Shown here in pieces: positions 34,801-42,978 of a stretch of 64,000 nucleotides of DNA (within the stretch, counting starts at the first letter, position 1; every line of letters begins with the position of its first letter). The notes beneath the pieces are model-generated. The model had not been told where the DNA came from, searched no databases, and worked only from the letters and a program-made list of their open reading frames with translations. The DNA comes from Fredricksoniimonas sp964643325 (GTDB taxonomy: Bacteria > Omnitrophota > Gorgyraeia > Zapsychrales > Fredricksoniimonadaceae), in the NCBI GenBank assembly GCA_964643325.1, contig CAZXSE010000001.1, positions 62,001 to 126,000 on the forward strand, in the 5' to 3' direction. The translations under genes were made by a program, and so were the position numbers.

Positions 34801-36397
34801 CGTCCACCGGCGGGTTCGTGACCTGGGCAAAAAGCTGCTGAAAATAATTATACAAAAGCTGCGGCCGCCCCGAGAGCACGGCCACGGGATTGTCCGCGCC
34901 CATCGAACCCGTGGCCTCCTCGCCGTTCTCGGCCATGGCCTTAAGGATGATCTTCAGGTCTTCCTGCGTATATCCGAACGCGCGCTGGCGCGTCACGATC
35001 GTCTTTTCATTGAGCACCGGGACCTTCCTTCCCGACGGAAGGTCTGTAAGGTCCACGATATTCTCTTTCAGCCACCGGCCATAAGGCTGCTTGCGGGCAT
35101 AGGAATCCTTGAGCTCTGCATCGTCAATGATGCGGCCCTCGACCGTGTCCACCAAAAACATCTTGCCGGGCTGCAGGCGCCATTTCGCGGCCACGCGCTC
35201 AGGCGCAACGGGAAGCACGCCGGTCTCAGAGGCCATGATGACCAGTCCGTCGGTCGTGACCGTGTACCGCGACGGACGCAGGCCGTTACGGTCCAGGACC
35301 GCGCCGATATAGCGGCCGTCCGTGAACGCGATGCACGCCGGGCCGTCCCACGGCTCCATGAGGCACGCGTGATATTCATAGAACGCGCGTTTTTCCGCGC
35401 TCATCGTGGTGTCGCCCACCCACGCCTCGGGCACCATCATCATCACCGCGTGCGGCAGGGGCCTGCCCGCCATCACCAAAAGCTCCAGCGCATTATCAAA
35501 TGACGCCGAATCGCTCCCGAAGGGGCCGATGAGCGGCTGGACCTTCTTCACATCGCCGCCAAAAAGATCATGCGCCATCTGTTTCTCGCGCGCGCGCATC
35601 CAGTTCAGGTTGCCTCTTAATGTATTGATCTCGCCGTTGTGCGCGAGCATCCTGTAGGGATGCGCCAGCGACCACGTCGGGAATGTGTTGGTGCTGTAAC
35701 GGGAATGAACGAGCGCCAGGGCCGAGACCATGTCCGTGTCGGCAAGGTCCTTAAAGAAAGGCCCGAGCTGTTCGGCCATGAGCTGCCCTTTATAGACGAT
35801 CGTGCGCGCGGAAAGGCTGCAAATGTAAAAGAAGCTGCGGTGGTGCAGGGACGATTCATGGACCCTGGTCCAGCAGCGCTTGCGGATCACGTAAAGCTTG
35901 CGTTCGAAGTCCTCACGCGGGGTCGCCGCGCCGCGGCCGATAAAGATCTGCTTGAGCTCGGGCTGGACGGAATGCGCGACCCTGCCGACATGGGCATCGT
36001 CATGGGGAACGGCGCGCCATCCCAGGAATTTCTGGCCCTCTTCATGGATGATCCGCTCGATCCATTCCTCGACGGTGTTGCGCGACTGCAATTCCATGGG
36101 AAGAAAAACATTGCCGCAGCCGTAATCACCCTCGGGCGGCAGATCGATCCCCTGGGCCCGGGCAACCTTGCGCAGGAACGCATCCGGCAACTGCAGCATG
36201 ATCCCGGCGCCGTCGCCGGTCAGCGGATCGCACCCGCTCGCCCCGCGATGCGCCAGGTTCTCCAGGATCCTGATCCCGTTGGCAATGATCTCATGGGACT
36301 TGCGCCCCTTGATATCAACGACGAAACCGACGCCGCAAGCGTCGTGTTCGAACCGGGGGTCGTACAATCCCTGTTTTGACGGTAATCCCGTATGCAT
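31853..36397 (-). CDS. gltB: Glutamate synthase large subunit
   Basis: The ATG at 36397 gives a 1514-residue protein, normal for GltB; the frame extends to 36532 without support. Cys21 in EHDACGVGFVVD is the class II glutaminase nucleophile, implying removal of a 20-residue propeptide. The FMN-binding synthase domain has VSGYEGGTGASP, and the 3Fe-4S ligands are in CLGCVMLRKCHLDACSVG. A C-terminal gltB-type beta-helix includes GGVTF-like repeats and GDHGCEYMTGGRVVVLG. With GltD and the type III glutamine synthetase upstream it forms a GS-GOGAT ammonium assimilation set under one probable leader switch. Confidence 0.98.
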   Translation of the reverse strand: MHTGLPSKQGLYDPRFEHDACGVGFVVDIKGRKSHEIIANGIRILENLAHRGASGCDPLTGDGAGIMLQLPDAFLRKVARAQGIDLPPEGDYGCGNVFLPMELQSRNTVEEWIERIIHEEGQKFLGWRAVPHDDAHVGRVAHSVQPELKQIFIGRGAATPREDFERKLYVIRKRCWTRVHESSLHHRSFFYICSLSARTIVYKGQLMAEQLGPFFKDLADTDMVSALALVHSRYSTNTFPTWSLAHPYRMLAHNGEINTLRGNLNWMRAREKQMAHDLFGGDVKKVQPLIGPFGSDSASFDNALELLVMAGRPLPHAVMMMVPEAWVGDTTMSAEKRAFYEYHACLMEPWDGPACIAFTDGRYIGAVLDRNGLRPSRYTVTTDGLVIMASETGVLPVAPERVAAKWRLQPGKMFLVDTVEGRIIDDAELKDSYARKQPYGRWLKENIVDLTDLPSGRKVPVLNEKTIVTRQRAFGYTQEDLKIILKAMAENGEEATGSMGADNPVAVLSGRPQLLYNYFQQLFAQVTNPPVDAIREEVVMAENVYLGAEGNLLAETPEHARRLRLPRPILSNQELAAIAQVDRRGLKAVTLPILFKKADGNDGLAKAMEALCVSADNAMAQGYNILVLSDRASSEKDVPVPALLACAGLHHHLIRQGTRTKMSIVLETGEAREMHHFALLIGYGANAINPYLALDTVENEVRKGHYAQGLDADHAQKNYIKSIRKGLFKIISKMGIATIQSYCGAQIFEAVGLGEEFVASYFTATPSRIGGIGITEVAAEALCRHAQAYPDVPHGHDLLEEGGWYHWRKDGEFRQINPDVVAALQQAVRTNDRALYEKYARLVNENDKACANIRSLMKFKKGSPVPISEVEPAAAIARRFATGAMSYGSISKEAHETLAIAMNRLGGFSNTGEGGEDPERFKPMPGGDTRRSRIKQVAQGRFGVNIEYLVNADQLQIKMAQGAKPGEGGQLPGHKVTREIAATRGTLPGIQLISPPPHHDIYSIEDLAQLIHDLKNANPRADVSVKLVAEIGVGTIAAGVAKGKADHLLVSGYEGGTGASPQTSIKHAGLPMELGIAEVQQVLVINDLRGRIRVQTDGTLKTGRDVVLCGMLGADEFGFATIALVCLGCVMLRKCHLDACSVGIATQDPELRKNFRGKPEHIVNFFMFIAEDVRAIMAELGFRTFDELIGRVDMIEAKDALAHWKLKGVDLTNILHKPDVPKHISVRHCARQEHGLEKALDNEILSRCKDALEQKKPVAFAMNISNVNRTVGTMLSSAIAVKYGMAGLPEGTVTVSFSGSAGQSFGAFLSRGVTFELEGDCNDYVGKGLSGGRIIVRPPKGSALQAEANIIVGNVVLYGGICGEAFFRGVAGERFAVRNSGVDAVVEGTGDHGCEYMTGGRVVVLGPTGRNFGAGMSGGIAYVLDKDGAFAARCNTGMVDLVSVVDPEDAAALKSMIAAHGRYTQSTVAADILARWDAVLPQFVKVYPREYRAVVERARRAAGGGERSEPGIHG

Positions 36398-36431
36398 GGC
36401 CTGTTCTCTGAATTTTATTGATGCCGCGCTC

Positions 36432-37124
36432 TCAAGAAAATATCCGGAACCTGATGATCGCCCAATACATGCCCAGGGCCTTGGGCCAGTTGATCTTCTT
36501 GCCCTCTGCCACGGACCTGGCCTCATAGGCAATGGGGACCTCGACGATGCGAAGCCCCTTGCGGACGAATTTCGCGGTCACTTCCGTCTCAAAAGCAAAA
36601 TGATCCGAAACAATGGTCAGCGCCCTGATATCCGCGGCGCGGCAAAGCTTGAAACACGTATTGATATCCGTCAGCCGCACGCCATACAAAAGACGGAAGG
36701 TGATGTTGGAAGCAACATTCGCCCAGCGGTTGACCCCCTTCATCCGGCGGATCGTCCCCATGAAGCGCGAGCCGTAAACGACATCGGCCGTGCCATCGAG
36801 CAAGGGGGCCAAAAGCCGCGGATATTCCGACGGGCTGTATTCCAGGTCCGCGTCCTGCACCAGCATCAGATCGCCTGTCATCGCCTCGATGCAACGCTTC
36901 AGGGCCGCGGTCTTGCCCCGATTGACCGATTGATCAAAAACCTTGACCTGCGGATCCGGCGCGAGCGCCGCAAGGACCTGCGCCGTCCTGTCCGTGGACC
37001 CGTCGTTGACCACAATGATCTCGCGCTCCATGCCCGCGGGAAGCGCGGCGGCCCGGACAGATGCGATCACGTCGCAAATGGTAGCCTCTTCATTGTAGGC
37101 CGGGATCAATACAGAAAGCTTCAT
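36432..37124 (-). CDS. Family 2 glycosyltransferase (dolichol-phosphate mannosyltransferase-like)
   Basis: The 230-residue cytoplasmic-facing enzyme begins KLSVLIPAYNEEATI and has VVNDGSTDRTAQVL, the nucleotide-sugar motif VQDADLEYSPSEYP and a GSRFMG segment, all typical of GT2 polyisoprenyl-phosphate glycosyltransferases. There is no C-terminal membrane domain, so it would be a soluble or peripheral DPM1-like enzyme making a lipid-linked sugar. A TMTC-like membrane glycosyltransferase that could use such a donor is encoded at 42979-44748. The gene lies six bases after nadE and 34 before gltB, an odd place for a glycosyltransferase. Confidence 0.9.
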   Translation of the reverse strand: MKLSVLIPAYNEEATICDVIASVRAAALPAGMEREIIVVNDGSTDRTAQVLAALAPDPQVKVFDQSVNRGKTAALKRCIEAMTGDLMLVQDADLEYSPSEYPRLLAPLLDGTADVVYGSRFMGTIRRMKGVNRWANVASNITFRLLYGVRLTDINTCFKLCRAADIRALTIVSDHFAFETEVTAKFVRKGLRIVEVPIAYEARSVAEGKKINWPKALGMYWAIIRFRIFS

Positions 37125-37130
37125 GCGTTC

Positions 37131-38813
37131 CTAGGATGCCTTGTAATGGTTGGTCAACGGAAGGCGCCAGTCCTTGCCGAACGCGCACTTGGATATCTTT
37201 ACCCCCGGCGGCGCCTGACGGCGCTTGTACTCGCTCTTATCGACGAGCCCCATCACGCGGCGGACGGTCTCTTCAGAGGCTTTCTTGCCTTTCATTTCTT
37301 CCAGAGAACGGTGTTCTTCCACATACCCCGTCAGGATATCATCCAGCACCGGGTACGGCGGCAGGGAATCCTGGTCCTTCTGGCCAAACCGCAATTCCGC
37401 GGACGGCGCGCGCCTGATGATCGTACGCGGGATCACGACGCGCCCGGCCTTCTGGTTCACATAAGCGCACAGATCATAGACCCGGGTCTTTAAAATATCC
37501 TTGATGACCGCATACCCGCCGGACATATCTCCGTACAGCGTGCAATAGCCGGTCGCCATCTCGCTCTTGTTGCCCGTCGTCAACAGGAGCCACCCGAACT
37601 TGTTGGAGAACGTCATCAGAAGGTTCCCCCTGATGCGCGCCTGCAGGTTCTCCTCGGCAAGGCCGAAAGGCATCCCCTGGTTATAAGGCTTGAACGCCGC
37701 CAGGAACGCCTCAAAAACAGGTTCGATCGGGATCTCGTAGAACGTGATCCCGAGATTGTGCGCCAGCGCGCGCGCATCCGACTTGGTGTCTTCCGCGTTG
37801 AATCGTGTGGGCATGGAAACGGCAACAACGTTCGCCGCGCCGACCGCGTCGCGCGCCACAACAGCCACGAGCGCCGAGTCAATGCCGCCGCTCAAGCCCA
37901 CCACGACCTTCTTGAACCCGTTCTTCTGGATATAATCGCGCGTCCCCAGCACCACGGCCGCATAGATCTCCTCGACAAGCCCCAGCGTTGGCTGATCTTT
38001 TTTCACCAGCTTCGGCAGCGCCTTCGGCGCCGGCGCTTCCATCTTAATAACACAGGCCTTGGCCACGCGCTTTTTCACGGCCGGCACATCGCAAAGCACA
38101 AGGTCCTCTTTGAACTGCGCGCCGCGCGCCAGGACTTTTCCCGACGCAGATACAACCATGCTCGCCCCGTCAAAGACCAACTCGTCCTGCCCGCCCACCA
38201 GATTCACATACCCCACCGGCGCCCCGGTCGTGCGCGCCGCACGCGCGAGCATCTTTTCACGCTCGAGCCGCTTGCCGGCCTCATAAGGCGAACTGGAAAT
38301 GTTCAGGATGAGCTTCGCGCCCGCTTTTGCCTGCTGACGAAAGATCCCGTCATCAACCCAGATGTCCTCACAGATGTTCACCGCAAAAGGGACGCCGTTA
38401 TGACTGAACAACTGAACGCCCTTGCCCGGCGTGAAATACCGCTTCTCATCAAAAACGCTATAGTTCGGGAGCGCCTGCTTGTGATACACGCCAACAACCT
38501 TGCCGTTGGCCATCACGGCCGCGGCATTGTAAAGCGCGCCGTCCGGCCCGCGGTCCACGAACCCGACCACAGCCGTGATGCCTTTCACGCGCCGGGCAAT
38601 ATCCTCCATGGCCCTGATATTACGGGCAACAAAGTGCTTCTTGAACAGCAGGTCTTCCGGAGGGTAGCCCGTCACAGCCATCTCGGGGAACGCCACGATC
38701 CCCGCCCCCGCGCGCCTGGCCCTGTCGGCAAAAGCAAGGACCCAGTCACGATTGCTGTCAAGATCGCCGACCGTCGTATTGATCTGAGCCAGGGCGATCC
38801 GTAGTGTCGTCAT
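37131..38813 (-). CDS. nadE: Glutamine-dependent NAD+ synthetase
   Basis: From the ATG at 38813, preceded by GGAAGGTGG, the protein has 560 residues. An N-terminal nitrilase-type glutaminase has its triad in FPEMAVTGYPPEDLL (Glu), YHKQALPNYSVFDE (Lys) and VNICEDIW (Cys). The C-terminal synthetase domain has the ATP loop GLSGGIDSALVAVVA and MPTRFNAEDTKSDA. It converts deamido-NAD+ to NAD+ with glutamine nitrogen. It starts 25 bases after glnN, so NAD synthesis is placed with glutamine synthesis in the operon. Confidence 0.97.
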   Translation of the reverse strand: MTTLRIALAQINTTVGDLDSNRDWVLAFADRARRAGAGIVAFPEMAVTGYPPEDLLFKKHFVARNIRAMEDIARRVKGITAVVGFVDRGPDGALYNAAAVMANGKVVGVYHKQALPNYSVFDEKRYFTPGKGVQLFSHNGVPFAVNICEDIWVDDGIFRQQAKAGAKLILNISSSPYEAGKRLEREKMLARAARTTGAPVGYVNLVGGQDELVFDGASMVVSASGKVLARGAQFKEDLVLCDVPAVKKRVAKACVIKMEAPAPKALPKLVKKDQPTLGLVEEIYAAVVLGTRDYIQKNGFKKVVVGLSGGIDSALVAVVARDAVGAANVVAVSMPTRFNAEDTKSDARALAHNLGITFYEIPIEPVFEAFLAAFKPYNQGMPFGLAEENLQARIRGNLLMTFSNKFGWLLLTTGNKSEMATGYCTLYGDMSGGYAVIKDILKTRVYDLCAYVNQKAGRVVIPRTIIRRAPSAELRFGQKDQDSLPPYPVLDDILTGYVEEHRSLEEMKGKKASEETVRRVMGLVDKSEYKRRQAPPGVKISKCAFGKDWRLPLTNHYKAS

Positions 38814-38838
38814 GCCACCTTCCCGTTGAACCCCTTTA

Positions 38839-40935
38839 TCAATAGAGGAACAACATTTCCGCGTATGTCGGCAACGGCCATAATTCAGCCGGCACAAGCC
38901 CTTCAAGGGCATCCGCCGCCTTGCGCGCGGCCAGCATTGCGGCTTTCATTTGTTCCGTGTCAGACGCATCGAGCGCGGCGTCGAGCGCCTTGATGCCCGC
39001 GGCCAGCCCGTCGATGAGAACAGACACTTCCGCCAGCGCTTCACGCGCCGTTGCGGCCTTGCCGCCCGCATCCTCGACCGCTTTCACGGCCGACGCCAAA
39101 TTGGTCTGATGCTGCAGCGCCGCGGGAAGGATCAGCGTGGCCGCCATGGTCCTTGCGCATTCAGCTTCATAGCTCAGGACGCTGTTGTAATTATGCATGT
39201 AGATCTCATGACGCGACAGAAGTTCTTTCTGCGTCAGGACCGCGTATTTCGCGAACAGTGTCAGGGCCTTCTGTGTCTCATAAGCCTTGAGCGCTTCGGG
39301 CGTGGTTTTCATATTCGCAAGCCCGCGCTTTTCCGCTTCCTTATGCCAGGCCTCGGTGTAATTGTCCCCATTGAAAATAACGCGCTTGTGCTTCTTGATA
39401 ATGCCCTGCAAGATGGCCTGCACCGACTTGTTGAAGTCCTTCTTGGCCTTCACATCCGCTTCAAGCTGCGTGCACATTGCGTCGAACGCTTCCGCTACGA
39501 TCGTGTTCAGCACCACGTTCGCGGCCGCCGGATTCATGTTCGATCCGAGCGCGCGGAACTCAAACTTATTCCCTGTGAACGCAAAAGACGAGGTGCGGTT
39601 GCGGTCCGTGGCGTCGCGCGGCAACGTCGGAATAACATCCACGCCGATCGCGATCGTGCCGCCGGACTTGGCACTGGTAGCACTGCCCTTTTCGATCTGC
39701 TCGACAATATCGGCCAGCTGATCGCCCAGGAAGATCGAGATGATCGCGGGCGGAGCCTCGTTGGCGCCCAGGCGGTGATCATTGCCGGGCGATGCGACCG
39801 ACGCGCGCAAGAGGTCCGCGTGCGTATCGACCGCCTTGATGACCGCGCACAAGGTGAACAGGAACTTCGCGTTCTCGTGCGGATTGGAACCCGGGTGCAG
39901 CCAGTTCTTGCCGTCGCAACCGACGATAGACCAGTTGTTATGCTTGCCGGAACCGTTGACCCCCGCAAAAGGCTTTTCATGCAGCAGGCATACGAGGCCA
40001 TGCTTGTCCGCGATCTGCTTCATCAATTCCATGCAGATCAGGTTGTGATCGACCGCCAGATTCAGGCGCTCGTACATGGGCGCGATCTCGAACTGCGCAG
40101 GGGCCACTTCATTATGGCGCGTTTTTGCCGGAGCCCCAAGCCGCCAGAGCGCCTGGTCCAGGTCCTCCATGAATGCCAGGATCCGCGGACGGATGGCCCC
40201 GAAATAATGGTCTTCCATCTGCTGATGGCGCGCCGGCTTGCGGCCGAACAGCGTCCGGCCCGTCTGGATCAGGTCAAGCCGCTTCTCGTAATACGCCTTG
40301 TCGATCAGAAAATATTCCTGTTCCGGCCCGAGCGTAACATACGGCCGTGTAACAGCTTTAAGGCCGAACAATTTCCCGGCACGGTCCATTTGTTTGGCGA
40401 GCGCCGCGGAAGAACGCAACAAGGGCGTCTTCTTGTCCAGCGCTTCCCCATGATAGCCGCAAAAAATGGTCGGGATGCACAACGTCGCCCCGTCCTCGCT
40501 TTCCTTGATGAACGCGGGGCTCGTCGGGTCCCAGGCCGTATAACCGCGCGCTTCGAACGTGGCGCGCAGCCCGCCGGACGGAAATGAGGATGCGTCCGGT
40601 TCGCCCTGGATGAGCTCTTTCGCGGAGAATGCCATCTCAACGCCGCCCTGGCCGTCAGGCGAAATGAACGAATCATGCTTCTCGGCGGTCGAACCGGTGA
40701 GCGGCTGGAACCAGTGGCAAAAATGGGTCGCGCCCTTGGACAATGCCCAGGATTTCATGGCCTGCGCCACCTCATCCGCGATCTTCGGGTCAATAACGCC
40801 GCCGTCGTTGATCGTCTTGCTGAGAGAGGCATACGCCTTCGCTGAAAGGTACTTTTTCATGGCCTTGAAACTGAACACATTCTCGCCGTACATCGCTTCA
40901 ACCGCGCTGATGAACTTTGTGGCTGCCTTTGTCAT
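38839..40935 (-). CDS. glnN: Glutamine synthetase type III
   Basis: The 698-residue size and sequence are those of GSIII, much longer than GSI. The N-terminal region has ATHFCHWFQPLTGSTAEKHD, and the catalytic core has LGPEQEYFLIDK, RHNEVAPAQFEIAP, NGSGKHNNWS and GANEAPPAIIS. It fixes ammonium into glutamine with ATP. AAGGAG lies seven bases before the ATG. The 165-base leader contains two hairpins and a terminator with overlapping arms, and the gene just upstream encodes an ANTAR protein, so control by transcription antitermination is likely. No GSI gene or GlnB is visible in the window. Confidence 0.97.
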   Translation of the reverse strand: MTKAATKFISAVEAMYGENVFSFKAMKKYLSAKAYASLSKTINDGGVIDPKIADEVAQAMKSWALSKGATHFCHWFQPLTGSTAEKHDSFISPDGQGGVEMAFSAKELIQGEPDASSFPSGGLRATFEARGYTAWDPTSPAFIKESEDGATLCIPTIFCGYHGEALDKKTPLLRSSAALAKQMDRAGKLFGLKAVTRPYVTLGPEQEYFLIDKAYYEKRLDLIQTGRTLFGRKPARHQQMEDHYFGAIRPRILAFMEDLDQALWRLGAPAKTRHNEVAPAQFEIAPMYERLNLAVDHNLICMELMKQIADKHGLVCLLHEKPFAGVNGSGKHNNWSIVGCDGKNWLHPGSNPHENAKFLFTLCAVIKAVDTHADLLRASVASPGNDHRLGANEAPPAIISIFLGDQLADIVEQIEKGSATSAKSGGTIAIGVDVIPTLPRDATDRNRTSSFAFTGNKFEFRALGSNMNPAAANVVLNTIVAEAFDAMCTQLEADVKAKKDFNKSVQAILQGIIKKHKRVIFNGDNYTEAWHKEAEKRGLANMKTTPEALKAYETQKALTLFAKYAVLTQKELLSRHEIYMHNYNSVLSYEAECARTMAATLILPAALQHQTNLASAVKAVEDAGGKAATAREALAEVSVLIDGLAAGIKALDAALDASDTEQMKAAMLAARKAADALEGLVPAELWPLPTYAEMLFLY

Positions 40936-40996
40936 GTCCTTGCTCCTTGATAGTGCGTATCAGATCTGTTAATGGGATCACACCGGTCCCGGGAAG

Positions 40997-41046
40997 GAAA
41001 ATAAAATAATCCTCTCCCGGAAAAACATCTTTTCTCCAAAAGAGGA
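40997..41046 (-). terminator. Intrinsic terminator in the glnN leader
   Basis: Minus-strand TCCTCT (41041-41046) pairs with AGAGGA (41010-41015), with an extra inner pairing of GGAGAAAA and TTTTTCC. A U-rich tract TTATTTTATTTT follows (40998-41009). It lies about 60 bases before glnN and would stop transcription unless prevented. Confidence 0.75.
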
Positions 41047-41094
41047 CGTCATCGCCCTGTCTACCTTATATAAAGGAAGGCCTCACTGCCTTCC
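41043..41094 (-). promoter_or_regulatory. Two-hairpin ANTAR-type RNA target in the glnN leader
   Basis: Hairpin 1 (41075-41094): a seven-pair stem GGAAGGC/GCCUUCC closing the hexaloop AGUGAG, with A at loop position 1 and G at position 4 as in ANTAR targets. Hairpin 2 (41043-41058): AGGGC/GUCCU (one G-U pair) closing the hexaloop GAUGAC, with G at position 4 but G instead of A at position 1. The 3' arm of hairpin 2 overlaps the 5' arm of the terminator, so the two structures exclude each other. Confidence 0.7.
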
Positions 41095-41106
41095 AAAACT
41101 CGCAAA

Positions 41107-41135
41107 AGTATATCGCGGTGAAAATCCTTTGTCAA
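41107..41135 (-). promoter_or_regulatory. Promoter of the glnN operon
   Basis: Minus-strand TTGACA (41130-41135), a 17-base spacer and TATACT (41107-41112). Transcription from about 41100 gives a 165-base leader before glnN. Confidence 0.87.
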
Positions 41136-41168
41136 TCACAAAATTCCGGCGATTTTACCCTCTTTTTC

Positions 41169-42389
41169 CTATGTTTTCTGGATATCGGCCATCAAAAGCA
41201 CTGACTCCGCGATCTCTTTCATGGTCTTGCAGGTATCCATGCTCTTTTTATGGATCAGCTTGTAGGCCGCATCCTCCGAAAGGCCCTGCATCTTCATGAG
41301 CGCCCCTTTGGCGCGCTCGACCAGCTTGCGCGTTTCAAGGGCTTCCCTGGCCTTGAGCGCCTCTTCCATCAGTTTTGTATTCTCAACCGCCACGGCCGCC
41401 TGATTGGCCACAAGCTGGAGGGCGCCGATCTCGTCCGCTGTGAAAGAATGAGGCTCTTTCGTATAAACATTGATCACTCCCAGGGCCCTGTCCTTGACGA
41501 TCATCGGCACCGCCAGCATGGACGTCAGCCCCTCCCTGATCGCCAGGTCCCGATAAAAATACCTGTTCTCCCGGCGTACATCTTCGATGGCCACGGCCTT
41601 GCGGGTCTTGATCACATCACCCATCAGGCTGGCATCGACCTTCAGATTGGGCTTTTTCTTGTAGTCATCGCTCAGGCTCTGCGTGGCCTTGATGACAAGT
41701 TCCTGGCCCTTGGGATCGAGCAGCATGATCGAACAGACCTTGGAGTTCAGCATTTCCGCGATAACGACCACAATAAGGCTCAGGATCTCGTCGAGGTATT
41801 TCTGGGACGTGACCGTCTGACTGACCTTGACGAGCGTGTCGAACTGCAGGGCCTTTGCGTGGGTCTCTTTATAAAGCCGGGCATGTTCAATAACGCTGCC
41901 CACCTGACGGCCGATCATCTCAAGGAGCGTGATGGCATTAGTTGGATGCTCCCGGACCTTCTTGTGCTGAAGATTGATAACGCCGATGGCTTTGCCCTTA
42001 TAAACGATCGGCACAGCCACGAACGCCTCATACTTGTCCTCGGGCAGGACATCGAACGCCTTGAACCGCGGATCAGCATAGGCGTTCTCCTGGATAATGA
42101 CCGGCTTATTGTTCTTCGCGGCCCAGCCCGTCAACCCTTCGCCAACCTTAAGAAGAATGCGGCCCAGTTCTTTCTTGTGCGGGGTCTTGGACGCGCGCAA
42201 GACCAGATGCCTTTTACCCTCATCAAAAAGATAGATGAAGACCGAATCCGCGTGCGTGATGTCGGTCACGGCCCGGACGATCTCGTACAGAATGGTATCC
42301 AGTTCAAGCTCAGAGGTCGTGATGTCAACGACCTTGCGCAAAACTTCTAATTCATTGGCAGAAGAGAACCGCGATCTGTTCCTGACCAT
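41169..42389 (-). CDS. GAF-GAF-ANTAR transcription antiterminator
   Basis: The 406-residue protein has two GAF sensor domains (about residues 15-165 and 185-335) and a C-terminal ANTAR domain. The ANTAR domain includes LETRKLVERAKGALMKMQGLSEDAAY, divided here as ETRKLVERAKGAL and MKMQGLSEDAAYKLIHK, and ends IAESVLLMADIQ. ANTAR domains bind paired hexaloop hairpins in nascent RNA and prevent terminator formation. Known examples (EutV, NasR, AmiR, clostridial NitR) often control nitrogen genes. There is no receiver domain, so the GAF domains probably sense a small molecule directly. AAGGAAGG precedes the ATG. It lies immediately upstream of the glnN leader, which is its likely target. Confidence 0.9.
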   Translation of the reverse strand: MVRNRSRFSSANELEVLRKVVDITTSELELDTILYEIVRAVTDITHADSVFIYLFDEGKRHLVLRASKTPHKKELGRILLKVGEGLTGWAAKNNKPVIIQENAYADPRFKAFDVLPEDKYEAFVAVPIVYKGKAIGVINLQHKKVREHPTNAITLLEMIGRQVGSVIEHARLYKETHAKALQFDTLVKVSQTVTSQKYLDEILSLIVVVIAEMLNSKVCSIMLLDPKGQELVIKATQSLSDDYKKKPNLKVDASLMGDVIKTRKAVAIEDVRRENRYFYRDLAIREGLTSMLAVPMIVKDRALGVINVYTKEPHSFTADEIGALQLVANQAAVAVENTKLMEEALKAREALETRKLVERAKGALMKMQGLSEDAAYKLIHKKSMDTCKTMKEIAESVLLMADIQKT

Positions 42390-42402
42390 ACCACCTTCCT
42401 TG

Positions 42403-42921
42403 TTATTGCGCGTGCTGTATCAGGACGCGCAGGGTCCTTGCGCCCACCAGCCCGTCGGGCTTCAATCCATTCGCCGCCTGAAATGCCTTGAGCGCCGACC
42501 GGGTCCTGCTGCCCGGACGGCCGTCGATCTTGCCGGGATCATATCCCGCCTGCACCAGGGCCCGCTGCAGGGCCGCTCCATCCAGCGCGTCATTGCTGAC
42601 CAAGGGGCTTTGAATATAATACTGTACCTTTTCCCAAGTCATTTTGTCAACAAAGCGTGTGACCTCGATGCCCTCATCCGCCTGGAACTTTGCCACGGCA
42701 TCGCGCGTTCCCGCGCCGAATTTGCCGTCAGGAATGCCGGACTGATATCCCAAAAGCCGCAAATACTTCTGCAGCTGTTCCACGCGGGCATTGTACTGGT
42801 CGAACGCGACCTCGCCGAGTATCTGGCGCTCTTCTCCGCCGGGCTTGTGCAAAAGCCCGTAGATCCTGTCGCAACCCGCCAGCACGGGAAGAAGAATTAA
42901 AAGGAAAAGAATGCCCCGCAT
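42403..42921 (-). CDS. Lipoprotein with two peptidoglycan-binding domains
   Basis: From the ATG at 42921 the product has 172 residues with signal and lipobox ILLPVLAGC (Cys17). The longer frame upstream would be antisense to the glycosyltransferase gene and is unlikely. Two PG_binding_1 (PF01471-like) domains follow: LQKYLRLLGYQSGIPDGKFG with TRDAVAKFQ, and LQRALVQAGYDPGKIDGRPG with TRSALKAFQAANGL. It would link a membrane to the cell wall. Its gene precedes the ANTAR gene by 13 bases, so they are probably cotranscribed; no functional link is evident. Confidence 0.88.
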   Translation of the reverse strand: MRGILFLLILLPVLAGCDRIYGLLHKPGGEERQILGEVAFDQYNARVEQLQKYLRLLGYQSGIPDGKFGAGTRDAVAKFQADEGIEVTRFVDKMTWEKVQYYIQSPLVSNDALDGAALQRALVQAGYDPGKIDGRPGSRTRSALKAFQAANGLKPDGLVGARTLRVLIQHAQ

Positions 42922-42930
42922 AAGTATATG

Positions 42931-42960
42931 ATTATAATAACAAAAGCTGAAAGCTGTAAA
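42931..42960 (-). promoter_or_regulatory. Promoter of the PG-binding lipoprotein, near-leaderless
   Basis: Minus-strand TTTACA (42955-42960), an 18-base spacer and TATAAT (42931-42936). The ATG at 42921 is nine bases after the -10 box, leaving at most two or three untranslated bases. Confidence 0.55.
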
Positions 42961-42978
42961 AATTCTTGGGATGTTGCC

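Noticed and set aside
33362..35503. 713-codon plus-strand open frame
   Set aside because: Antisense to gltB; His/Arg/Asp-rich translation typical of a shadow frame.
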